The notes under the pieces were generated by a model, which worked only from the letters and a program-made list of their open reading frames with translations, was not told the origin of the DNA and did not search any database. A stretch of 64,000 bases of DNA, taken from assembly GCA_949752795.1 (NCBI GenBank), contig OX457058.1:159033353-159097352 (forward strand), written 5' to 3'. Of the stretch, positions 10,893-21,769 are shown piece by piece. The stretch comes from Hyperoodon ampullatus (Eukaryota; Chordata; Mammalia; Artiodactyla; Ziphiidae). The position numbers and the translations under genes were made by a program. The number at the start of each line of letters is the position of its first letter. Positions within the stretch are counted from its first letter, which is position 1.

Positions 10893-13800
10893 CTAGGTTC
10901 CACATATATGTGTTAATATACGGTGTTTTTCTCTTTCTGACTTACTTCACTTTGATGACAAGTCTATAGATCCATCCATGTCTCAACAAATGACCCAATT
11001 TCGTTCCTTTTTATGGCTGAGAAAGATTCCATTGTATATATGTACCACATCTTCTTTATCCATTCCTTTGTCGATGGGCATTTAGGTTACTTCCATAACC
11101 TGGCTATTATAAATAGTGCTGCAGTGAACACTGGGGTGTATGTGTCTTTTTGAATTATGGTTTTTTCTGGGTATATGCCCAGTAGTGGGATTGCTGGATC
11201 ATATGCTAATTCTGTTTTTAGTTTTTAAGGAACCTCCATACTGTTCTCCATAGTGGCTATATTAGTTTACATTCCCACCAACAGTGCAAGAGGGTTCCCT
11301 TTTCTCCACACCCTCTCCAGCATTTGTTGTTTGTAGATTTTCTGATGATGCCCATTCTAACTGGTGTGAGGTGATACCTCATTGTACTTTTGATTTGCAT
11401 TTCTCTAATGATTAGTGATGTTGAGCAGCTTTCCAGTGCTTCTTGGCCATCTGTATGTCTTCTTTGGAGAAATGTCTATTTAGGTCTTCTGCCCATTTTT
11501 GGATTGGGTTGATTGTTTTTATAATATCGAGATGCATGAGCTGTTTATATATTTTGGAGATTAATCCTTTGTCCGTTGATTCGTTTGCAAATATTTTCTC
11601 CCATTCTGAGGGTTGTCTTTTCGTCTTGTTTATGGTTTCCTTTGCTGTGCAAAAGCTTTTAAGTTTCATTAGGTCCCATTCGTTTATTTTTGGTTTTATT
11701 TCCATTACTCTAGGAGGTGGATCAAAAAAGATCTTGCTGTGATTTATGTAAAAGAGTGTTTTTCCTATGTTTTCCTCTAAGAGTTTTATAGTGTCCGGTC
11801 TTACATTTAGTTCTTCAATCCATTTTGAGTTTATTTTTGTGTATGGTGTTAGGGAGTGTTCTAATTTCATTCTTTTACATGTAGCTGTCCAGTTTTCCCA
11901 GCACCACTTATTGAAGAGACTGTCTTTTCTCCATTTTATATCCTTGCCTCCTTTGTCATAGATTAGTTGACCAAAGGTGAGTGGGTTTACCTCTGGGCTT
12001 TCTATCTTGTTCCATTGATCTTTGTTAATGTTTTTGTGCCAGTACCATACTGTCTTGATTACTGTAGCTTTGTAGTATAGTCTGAAGTCAGGGAGTCTGA
12101 TTCTTCCAGCTCCGTTTTTTTCCTCTCAAGACTGCTTTGGCTATTCGGGGTCTTTTGTGTCTCCATAAATATTTTAAGATTTTTTGTTCCAGTTCTGTAA
12201 AAAAAGGCCATTGGTAATTTGATAGGGATTGCATTGAATCTGTAGATTGCTTTGGGTAGTAGAGTCATTTTCACAATATTGATTCTTCCAATCCAAGAAC
12301 ATGGTATATCTCTCCATCTGTTGGTATCGTCTTTAATTTCTTTCATCAGTGTCTTATAGTTTTCTGCATACAGGTCTTTTGTCTCCCTAGGTAGGTTTAT
12401 TCCTAGGTGTTTTATTCTTTTTGTTGCAATGGTAAATGGGTGTGTTTCCTTAATTTCTTTTTCAGATTTCTCATCATTAGTGTATAGGAATGCAAGAGAT
12501 TTCTGTGCGTTAATTTTGTATCCTGCAACTTTACCAAATTCATTGATTAGCTCTAGTAGTTTTCTGGTGGCATCTTTAGGAATCTCTATGTATAGTATCA
12601 TGTCATCTGCAAACAGTGACAGTTTTACTTCTTATTTTTCAATTTTGTATTCCTTTTATTTCTTTTTCTTCTCTGATTGTTGAGGCTAGGACTTCCAAAA
12701 CTATGTTGAATAATAGCGATGAGAGTGGACATCCTTGTCTTGTTCCTGATCTTAGAGAAAATGCTTTCAGTTTTTCACCATTGAGAATGATGTTTGCTGT
12801 GGGTTTGTCGTATATGGCCTTTATTATGTTGAGGTAGGTTCCCTCTATGCCCACTTTTTGGAAAGTTTTTATCATAAATCAGTGTTGAATTTTGTGAGAA
12901 GCTTTTTCTGCATCTATTGAGATGATCATATGGTTTTTATTCAATTTGTTAATATGGTGTATCACATTGATTGATTTGCGTATATTGAAGAATCCTTGTA
13001 TCCCTGGGATAAATCCCACTTGATCATGGTTTATGATCCTTTTAATGTGTTGTTGGATTCTGTTTGCGAGTATTTTGTTGAGGATTTGTGCATCTATATT
13101 CATCAGTGATATTGGTTTGTAATTTTCTTTTTTTGTAGTATGTTTGTCTGGTTTTGGTATCAGGGTGATGGTGGCCACGTAGAATGAGTTTGGGAGTGTT
13201 CGTTCCTCCTCAAGTTTTTGGAAGAGTTTGAGAAGGATAGGTGTTAGCTTTTCTCTAAATGTTTGATAGCATTCACCTGTGAAGCCATCTGGTCCTGGAC
13301 TTTTGTTTGTTGGACGATTTTTAATCACAGTTTCAATTTCATTACTTGTAATTGGTCTGTTCATATTTTCTGTTTCTCTCTGGCTCAGTCTTGGAAGGTT
13401 ATACCTTTCTAAGAATTTGTACATTTCTTCCAGGTTGTCCATTTTATTGGCATAGAGTTGCTTGTAGTAGTCTCTTAGGATGCTTTGTATTTCTGCGGTG
13501 TCTCTTGTAACTTCTTTTTCATTTCCAATTTTATTGATTTGAGTCCTCTCCCTCTTTTTCTTGATGAGTCTGGCTAATGGTTTATCAATTTTGTTTATCT
13601 TCTCAAAGAACAAACTTTTAGTTTTATTGCTATTGTTTTCTTTGTTTGTATATCAGTGTTTTCTGCTCTGATCTTTATGATTTCTTTCCTTCTGCTAACT
13701 TTGGGTTTTGTTTGTTCTTCTTTCTCTACCTCCTTTAGGTGTAAGGTTAGATTATTTATTTGAGATTTTTCTTCTTTCTTGAGGTAGGCTTGTATAGCTA

Positions 13801-14695
13801 TAAACTTCCCTCTTAGAACTGCTTTTGCTGTATCCCATAGGTTGCAGATTGTCGTGTTTTCATTGTCATTTGTCTCTACGTATTTTTTTATATCCTCTTT
13901 GATTTCTTCAGTGATCTCTTGGTTATTTAGTAACATAGTGTTTAGCCTCCATGTGTTTGTTTTTTTCCCTTTTTTCCCCCTGTAATTCATTTCTAATCTA
14001 ATAGCGTTGTGGTCAGAAAAGATGCTTGATATGATTTCAGTTATCTTAAATTTACTGAGGCTTGATTTGTAACCCAAGATGTGATCTATCCTGGAGAATG
14101 TTCCATGCGCACTTGAGGAGAAAGTGTAATCTGCAGTTTTTGGATGGAATGTCCTATAAATATCAATTAAATCCATCTGGTCTATTGTGTCATTTAAAGC
14201 TTCTGTTTCTTTATTTATTTTCATTTTGGATGATCTGTCCATTGGTGTAAGTGAGGTGTTAAAGTCCCCTACTATTATTGTGTTACTGTCGATTTCCTCT
14301 TTTACAGCTGTTAGCAGTTGCCTTATGTATTGAGGTGCTCCTTTGTTGGGTGCATAAATATTTATAATTGTTATATCTTGTTCTTGGATTGATCCCTTGA
14401 TCATTATGTAGTGTCCTTCCTTGTCTCTTGTAACATTGTTTATTTTAAAGTCTATTTTATCTGATACGAGTGTTGCTACTCCAGCTTTCTCTCGATTTCC
14501 GTTTGCATGGAATATCTTTTTCCATCCCCTCACTTTCAGTCTGTATGTGTCCCTAAGTCTGAAGTGGGTCTCTTGTACACAGCGTATATATGGGTCTTGT
14601 TTTTGTATCCATTCAGCAAGTCTGTGTCTTTTGGTTGGAGCATTTAATCCATTCACGTTTAAGGTAATTATCGAGATGTATATTCCTAATACCAT
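10893..14695 (-). pseudogene. L1 ORF2 (endonuclease/reverse transcriptase), disrupted
   Basis: The reading frame starts at the minus-strand ATG at 14695 with an L1 endonuclease domain ([25 protein letters not shown] motifs visible in the first 366 codons), but is then broken. Frame changes or stops lie near 13600 (with an apparent small loss of sequence relative to the intact copy), near 12877, between 12601 and 12639, near 12060, and again before 11870. The region normally holding the catalytic FADD box of the reverse transcriptase falls at the 12600 break. The stop codon equivalent to the intact copy lies at 10893. It is a dead copy that can no longer supply retrotransposition enzymes. Confidence 0.9.
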
Positions 14696-14752
14696 TTTCT
14701 TAATTGTTTTGGGTTTGTTTTGTGGGTCCTTTTTTTCCCTTGTGTTTCCCAG

Positions 14753-15650
14753 TTAGAGAAGTTCCTTTAGCATTTGTTGTCGAGCTGGTTTGGTGGTGCT
14801 GAATTCTCTTAGCTTTTGCTTGTCTGTAAAGCTTTTGATTTCTCCATCGAATCTGGATGAGATCCTTGCCGAGTAGAGTAATCTTGGCTGTATGTTTTTC
14901 CCTTTCATCACTTTAAGTATATCATGCCACTCCCTTCTGGCTTGTAGAGTTTATGCTGAGAAATCAGCTGTTAACCTTATGGGAGTTCCCTTGTATGTTA
15001 TTTGTCATTCTTTCCTTGCTGCTTTCAATAATTTTTCTTTTTCTTTAATTTTTGCCAATTTGATTACTATGTGTCTCATAGTGTTTCTTCTTGGGTTTAT
15101 CCTGTATGGGACTTGCTATGCTTCCTGGACTTGGGTGGCTATTTCCTTTCCCATGTTAGGGAAGTTTTCGACTATAATCTCTTCAAATATTTTCTTGGGT
15201 CTTTCTCTCTCTTCTCCTTCTGGGACCCCAATAATGTGAATGTTGTTGTGTTTAATGTTGTCCCAGAGGTCTCTTAGGCTGTCTTCATTTCTTTTCATTC
15301 TTTTTTCTTTATTCTGCTCTGCAGCAGTGAATTCCACCATTCTGTCTTCCAGGTCACTTGTGTGTTCTTCTGACTCAGTTATTCTGCTAGTGATTCCTTC
15401 TACTGTAGTTTTCAGATATTGTATTGTTCATCTCTGGTTTTTTGTTCTTTAATTCTTCTGGGTGTTTGTTAAGCATTTCTTGCATCCTCTCGATCTTTGC
15501 CTCCATTGTTTTTCTGAGGTCCTGGATCATCCTCACTATCATTATTCTGAATTCTTTTTCTGGAAGGTTGCTTATGTCCACTTCATTTAGTTGTTTTTCT
15601 GGGGTTTTATCTTGTTCCTTCATCTGGTACATAGCCCTCTGCCTTTTCAT
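14753..15650 (-). pseudogene. L1 ORF1 (RNA-binding chaperone), disrupted
   Basis: Pieces of an ORF1p-like frame remain: an N-terminal part at 15387-15650 with the [15 protein letters not shown] segment and start of the coiled coil, and a piece at 15116-15340 with [20 protein letters not shown] and the start of the RRM (HIIGVPEGEE). The last third is unreadable in one frame. The stop equivalent to the intact copy is at 14753-14755. Normal ORF1p forms trimers that coat L1 RNA; this copy cannot make one. Confidence 0.85.
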
Positions 15651-16785
15651 CTTGTCTGTCTTTCTGTGAATGTGGTTTTTGTTTCAGAGGCTGCAGGATT
15701 CTAGTTCTGCTTGCTTCTGCTGTGTGCCCTCTGATGGATGAGGCTATCTAAGAGGCTTGTGCAGGTTTCCTGATGGGAGGGACTGGTGGTGGGTAGAGCT
15801 GGATGTTGCTCTGGTGGGCAGAGCTCAGTAAAACTTTAATCCACTTGACTGCTGATGGGTGGGGCTGGGTTCCCTCCCTGTTGCTTGTTTGGCCTGAGGT
15901 AGCCCAACATTAGAGCCTACCTGGGCTCTTTGGTGGGGCTGATGGCAAAGTCTGGGAGGGCTTACTCCAAGAAGTACTTCCCAGAACTTCTGCTGCCAGT
16001 GTCCTTGTCCCCATGGTGAGCCACACCCCCCTCCCAACGCCCCTGCAGAAGACCCTCCAACACTAGCAGGTAGGTCTGGTTCAGTCTCCCCTGGGTTAAC
16101 TGCTCCTTCCCCTGGATCCTGATGTGCACACTACTTTGTGTGTGCCCTCCAAGAGTGAGTCTTTGTTTCCCCCAGTCCTGTCGAAGTCCTGCAATCAAAT
16201 CCCACTAGCCTTCAAAGTCTGATTCTCTAGGAATTCCTCCTCCTGTTGCCAGACCCCCAGGTTGGGAAGCCTGATGTGAGGCTCAGAACCTTCACTGCAG
16301 TGGGTGGACTTCTGTGGTATAAGTGTTCTCCAGTCTGTGAGTCACCCACCCAGCAGTTATGGGATTTGATTTTGCTGTGACTGCGCCCCTTCTACCATCT
16401 CATTGTGGCTTCTCCTTTGTCTTTGGATGTGAGGTATTTTTTTTGTGTGTGTGTGGTATGTGGGCCTCTCAGTGTTGTGGCCTCTCCCGTTGCGGAGCAC
16501 AGGCTGCGGATGCGCAGGCCCAGCGGCCATGGCTCACGGGCCCAGCCGCTCCGCGGCATGTGGGATCTTCCCGGACCGGGGCACGAACCCGTGTCCCTTG
16601 CATCGGCAGGTGGACTCTCAACCACTGCGCCACCAGAGAAGCCCGGATGTGGGGTATCTTTTTTGGTGAGTTTCAGTGTCTTCCTGTCGATGATTGTCCA
16701 GCAGCTAGTTGTGATTCTGGTGTTCTCACAAGAGGGAGTGAGAGCACGTCCTTCTGCTCCGCCATCTTGGTTCACAGTTCCCAAT
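15651..16785 (-). promoter_or_regulatory. L1 5'UTR (second-generation copy), interrupted by a SINE
   Basis: Contains several irregular copies of a CTGGTGGGTGG(G/A)GCTGG-like word (15780-15880 on the plus strand) that also occur in the 5'UTRs of the other two L1 copies, and a YY1-like GCCATCTTGG at 16763-16772 beside the transcription start side. The SINE at 16438-16644 sits about 130 bp inside the start. Confidence 0.7.
16438..16644 (-). mobile_element. CHR-type SINE inserted in L1 5'UTR
   Basis: Body words GGCCTCTCAGTGTTGTGG, GGCCATGGCTCACGGGCC and CTGCGCCACCAGAGAAGCCC identify the family. Flanking duplications GGATGTGAGGTAT (16425-16437) and GGATGTGGGGTAT (16645-16657) differ at one position. 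The A-tail is degraded to a T/GT mixture on the plus strand, indicating an older insertion than the copies at 60747 and 61765. It dates after the host L1. Confidence 0.95.
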
Positions 16786-19700
16786 TTTTATTTATCTATT
16801 TTATTTCTAATCTGTTATGGACTAATTTTATAAAATACAATAAAGATAACTTATTGATCACACATTTAAATGTTGCAGAATATTAAATTACTATTAAAGT
16901 TTCTAAATGTTTATTTCCATTATCTTATCATGGACTGGGAAACAGGACCAGTTTGCAGTCCACACTTGGGGTAGTACTAATCTGGAGGTTCTCAAACTGG
17001 TAATTAAATATTGATACTTTGGCCTGGAAATAATATGTCATTTCTTCTCAAAGCTGATTGGCCAACATTAGCCATAAGTTCCCTTCCCGACAGTGAGAGA
17101 GACAAGGAGTTCAGTCCTATTGAGTGTCCTGAATGGTGGGAGAGCAAGAGGAAATATTGAAGAGCTCTGACTACCACACTGAGCACAAAACCCTATATTA
17201 TTATAAAATATAGAATTCTAGGTATAAGCTTGGGAGACTTTGTTTCAGCAGGTGTAGGAGGGGTAAATGGAATCAGTACTTAAAAACATTCCCAGTTGAT
17301 TCAGTCCTTCATGGAAACTATTATCAAAGCTGACAAGCATAAAGTTGTCTCATAGATCATGAAGGAAACTTGATACCGTCTTGTATTAGTCCAGGTCCTC
17401 TGAGAAGCAGTGTGAAGATAGGACTAAACGTGCAAGGATTTTATTAGTGGAAATGCATGGGTAAAAGGAAATAGGGAGGGAGTTAAAAAAAAAACAACCT
17501 GGGAGATGTGTCTGACCATAATGCAAGTCTGATCCCAAGTGACCGAGAGAAGGTGAGAAGTTTGGATTGAAGCGTTGTAGACTGCCATGCAGTTGGAGAG
17601 AGATGCAACGAGGCTGCTGGGGAGACTGAGCCAAGGTTGGATGACAATAGAGTACCATGTCTCCCAGGAATGGATCTTCCCTGTACAGTCTTCCACTCCA
17701 CCCCCTTCTCAGTCATTGTCTTGGAGCAGCCTTGGCACAAATCAGGCAATGAATTTTAAAACACAGCAGCTGAGGCCCTAGGTCAAGTGCACGTCCCATG
17801 GAGGAAGTCTGTGAGGCTCGTGCCTGTGGCTGCCACATGCCTGCTCTAGTCTCTGCCTTCAGGAATTTAAAACATTTATTGCCATTTTATGAATTAATTA
17901 CCAAGGTCAAGGTAGCTTAGTGGATTACAGCACTGGCACAAGGTCAGAGCTATTAAATTTGGAAACAGAGACCAGCACTGCTTGTAATGCTGCTATCCCT
18001 AGTGAAATACTCATAGCTTTCCTAATTGAAAATATTTTTAGCGAATATTAAATTATTTTTAATTTTTAATCTGCCAAGCACTTCTCCTTTCCTTTGGAAG
18101 CAGCACTTCCTTTATTCAGTTGTGAAATTTTTGCCTGGTGAGGTCCCATCTGCCTGACCATAAGCAAGTTGTCTAGAAATGAATACCTACTCAAGTTGGG
18201 CCAATTGTGTTCTTCCTTGGGGACTTTCAAAGCTTGGATATCCTCTGAGTGCTAGGGGTATAAGGAAGGGGAATTGCTATCAGTCATGCTTCCCACTGTG
18301 GTTTAAGTTAGTTTCTGAGAATGAAATAAAACTGCACAGAGACTCAGATGAGAGAATGGATGGTAATTCCGGTTGTCCTTGAGGTTTAGCTGCACTCCCT
18401 TTTCTTCTGGCTCTTATATGACATTTCATTCTCATTCCATTAATTTTCCTGTTTCGCCTAACCTGCAAGTGAGTTTCTGTCATTTGCAATAAAGAAACCT
18501 TGACTAATATCGTTCCTCAGAAATTCAGACTTTGAGATGTATTATTGTAGTGCTAACACAGTTAGGTCATTATTCTTTTTCTATTTCCTATTCTCTCTTC
18601 TGTTTTTTTTTTTAATGCCCTTGATCAGCTGTTAGGGACAAGTGATTAACACCTAGATAGGCAGCAGAGAGTTTAACCTAGCATTGGGAAGGCAAGGAGG
18701 TATGGTACGCCAGTGAACCATGGGAAACTCATTACTCCTGTAATAAAGGGATTGATCCCTTTGTTAAAACTCCCACCTAGCTTCACAGTTAACCTTTATG
18801 CAATTAAATGCTGATAGCATTGAGTATTCAGTGATAAATCAACATTTTATTTCTGAAAGGAAAAAGAAAAAGGAATATTAACAAGCCAAGCATTGAATGA
18901 ATTTAAGTTTAAAAAAATTTTTTAAAACTAGTAGGTTGTTGTTGTGACTAAACATAGAACTGATATATTGAATTGCTGTGTCATTGGTACATGCTCCATG
19001 GAGTCCATATTCTGAATAGCTAAAACCTAAAGATAAATCTTCTTAGCATCCCACACTTACGTAAGTAGATCATGTTTCAGAGATGAGAATGGCCTGGGTC
19101 AGGAGAGATGGATGGGTGCCCAGCTTGGCCTTAAATATTAGTATGTTCCTGTATCTGCCATTTAGGTTCTTTGGGTCTCAGTTTTCCTTATCTTTAAAAT
19201 AGAGCTAGTAGAATAAATGATCTCTAAGGTCTCCTATAATTCTTTTATCTAAAGGAAAGTTCTGTGTTTAAGGAGGACATAGTTTCTTTCTCTCATCTCT
19301 TGGCCCTGTTTCATATACAGGAATTGGAGGCCTGGGTAAGCAAATTGATATATGTGAGTAGGACTTTTTACCTTCATTGGAAGAATGGGTGCAACCCTTC
19401 CTGGGCTGGTAGGTAATACAGCTGGGTTTTTCTAACAGTGACCTATAAAGTGGTCTGAATAGCTGTATACGTTTGTCTTATCTCTCTGATTCCTTGTGTT
19501 ACTATCTAATCTGCATATTTCTGGAACAGGACTTGATTTAATGGCAGGAAAAAGAGAAATTCAAAATGATAACTCTGAAGTGGCAATAACAGTTCCACTA
19601 GCAATCATGTAATAAATGATATTGTTATTCTATGTATGCATACTTTATAACATCTTACTTAGTATACAACTTTAACTTTTAAAAAGTTTTCACAATAGTT

Positions 19701-20605
19701 TTCCATTTTATTCTTGTGAGTTTTCTAATACTTGAAAAATTGGAGATAAATTTCTACTTTCAAAAGCTGCATGTAGTTTGAGTTGGTTAGCCAAGGAAGA
19801 AACCAGAATGAATTCTTCGAGAGAGAATTGACCTCTTTTTTTTGTTTGTTTTAAATGCCTGAATAGACCTATTTCCATATGAAGTATAGCCATATCACCA
19901 CACCAGGACGTTTTCTATTTTGGATACATTTAGTCAAAAATGATTAAATATGATCTATACAATAAAGAAAAAATTTTTTCACTTGTCAATTGGATTAAGA
20001 AAGGATTTAACAAACTTAAAGGTTCTTGAGAGAATAACGTCAGCAAGAGGAAGCTTGGGGCTTACGGCCTTAGGTGAAATATTTTCTGGGAAAGATGTGT
20101 TTGATGAATTTTGAGGCAGAGTGTGATGTGTGATGTTTATTCTAAATGATATTTTATTGAGCTCTGCGCTGTAATCTCCCTCCATTACCAAAATATTTAG
20201 TAAAAACCTGCTGCATAAAATATCCTTGTCTAAGTATTTTTTAAAGAATGAAGTAAGACAGGAGTGGGGAGGAGAGAGGACTCCAGGTGCAGGGAGTGAC
20301 ATGTAAGTGGGACAGTCAAGAACACAGTGCAGTAGAAACTTGGAGGGATAGAGGCCCATGAGGTGGAGAGCTCTCTAGGAAGGCTCAGTAAGTGGGGTGA
20401 GGGTGGGAATGAGATTGAGCCATTTTGTGTAGATAGTAAGGAAGAGTTTGCCCAGAGGGCAACCTATTTTCAGCATGAAGAAAATAAGGCACAGAGAAAT
20501 CATCTGACTTCTTTCTCGTTAGAAGATGTTATGGACAAAGACAGAACTAGAAAGCAGTTTTGTGAAGTCCAGCTTTAATAGCTCCTTGCTAGATGACAGT
20601 GAATA
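16786..20605. other. Mostly unique DNA, no gene seen
   Basis: No coding exon recognised. Contains a possible old LTR-like or MER-like block at about 17385-17760 (begins GTATTAGTCCAGGTCCTCTG), a tRNA-like A-box word at about 17915-17935, and a MIR-like fragment at about 19145-19250 (GGGTCTCAGTTTTCCTTATC). Confidence 0.4.
19145..19250 (+). repeat. MIR-like fragment
   Basis: GGGTCTCAGTTTTCCTTATC then TTTAAAATAGAGCTAG and GATCTCTAAGGTCTCCTATA correspond to the 3' part of MIR. Diverged. Confidence 0.55.
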
Positions 20606-20619
20606 CTAGATGACCTACT
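20606..20619. repeat. Target-site duplication of the old L1, left copy
   Basis: CTAGATGACCTACT here pairs with CTAGAAGACCTTCT at 35152-35165, 12 of 14 identical. The two sites lie 14.5 kb apart and frame the nested L1 pair. Confidence 0.75.
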
Positions 20620-21425
20620 TTTTTTTTTAACTCTAAGATTTTAAAAATTTATTATTTTTTATTGAGGCATAGTTGATATATAATATATTAGTTATAGGTG
20701 TACAATATAGTGAGTCAAAATTTTTATAGATTATACTCCATTTATAGTTATAAAATATTGACTATATTCCCTGTGCTTCATGATGTATACTTGTAGCTTA
20801 TTTCTTTTATACATAATAGTTTGTACCTCTTAATCCCCTATCCCTATCTTGCCCCTCGTCCCTTCCCTACCCCACTGGTAACGACTAGTTTGTTCTCTAT
20901 ATCTGTGAATCTGTTTCTTTTTTGTTATATATAGATTCCACATATGAGCAATAACATACAGTATTTGCTATTCTCTGACTTATTTCACTAAGCATAATAC
21001 TTTCCAGGTCCATCCACATTTTGCAAATGGCAAAATTTAATTCTTTTTTATGGCTGAGTAGTATTCCATTTTGTATATACCACTTCTTTTATATCCAGTC
21101 ATCTGTTGATGGACACTTAGGTTGCTTCCATATCTTGGCAATTATAAATAATGATGCTATGAACTTGGGGTGCATGTATCTTTTCAAATTAGTGTTTTTA
21201 TTTTTTTCTGATGTATACCCAAAAGTGGAATCGCTGGATCATATGGTAGTTCTATTTATAGTTTTTAAAGAAACCTTCATAATATTCTCCACAGTGGCTA
21301 TACCAGTTTACATTCCCACCAACGGTGTACAAGGGTTCACTTTTCTCCACATCTTTGCCATCATTTGCTATTTGTGGTCTTTTTCATAATAATCGTTCTG
21401 ATATGTGTGAGGTGATAGCTCCTTG
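20620..21425 (-). mobile_element. Old L1, 3' part (split by the younger L1)
   Basis: Starts with a poly-T run (reverse poly-A), then L1 3'UTR sequence and the end of a decayed ORF2 (stop region near 20930). Minus-strand homology stops abruptly at GGTGATAGCTCCTTG (21425) and resumes at 28676 with CTCCTTGTTGTTTTGATTTG, so the two parts were one element before the younger insertion. Confidence 0.9.
21419..21425. repeat. Target-site duplication of the young L1, left copy
   Basis: CTCCTTG here and at 28676-28682; up to two more T residues may belong to it but merge with the poly-T tail. The host sequence is continuous across the pair (GATAGCTCCTTG joins TTGTTTTGATTT). Confidence 0.85.
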
Positions 21426-21769
21426 TTTTTTTTTTTTTTTTTTTATTAGTTTCTGCTTTATAACAAAGTGAATCAGTCATACATACACATCTGTTCCCAC
21501 ATCCCTTCCCTATTGCGCCTCCCTCCCTCCCACCCTCCCTATCCCACCCCTCCAGGCGGTCACAAAGCACCGAGCTGACCTCCCTGTGCTCTGCAGCTGC
21601 TCCCCACTATCTATCTACCTTACGTTTGGTAGTGTATATATGTCCATGCCTCTCTTTCGCTTTGTCACAGCTTACCCTTCACCCTCCCCATATCCTCAAG
21701 TCCGTTCTCAAGTAGGTCTGTGTCTTTATTCCCGTTTTACCCCTAGGTTCTTCATGACATTTTTTTTTT

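Larger units (their letters stand above)
10697..16785 (-). mobile_element. Nearly full-length, inactivated L1 (second-generation copy)
   Basis: Reading on the minus strand, the element has a 5'UTR starting near a YY1-like CCAAGATGGCGG box (about 16766-16777 on the plus strand), ORF1 (about 15650 to 14753), a 57-bp inter-ORF gap, ORF2 (14695 to 10893), and a 3'UTR ending in a short poly-A at about 10697. Both ORFs are broken. It is collinear with the intact L1 at 21426-28675 but more diverged, and carries a SINE in its 5'UTR. I could not identify a convincing flanking target-site duplication, so the outer boundaries are approximate. Confidence 0.9.

Noticed and set aside
10640..16815. Target-site duplication for the middle L1 (TCTATTTT words on both sides)
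   Set aside because: Match is short and AT-rich and does not abut the element ends.
16359..16886. 175-codon and 142-codon plus-strand frames
   Set aside because: Antisense reading of the L1 5'UTR and the SINE at 16438-16644.
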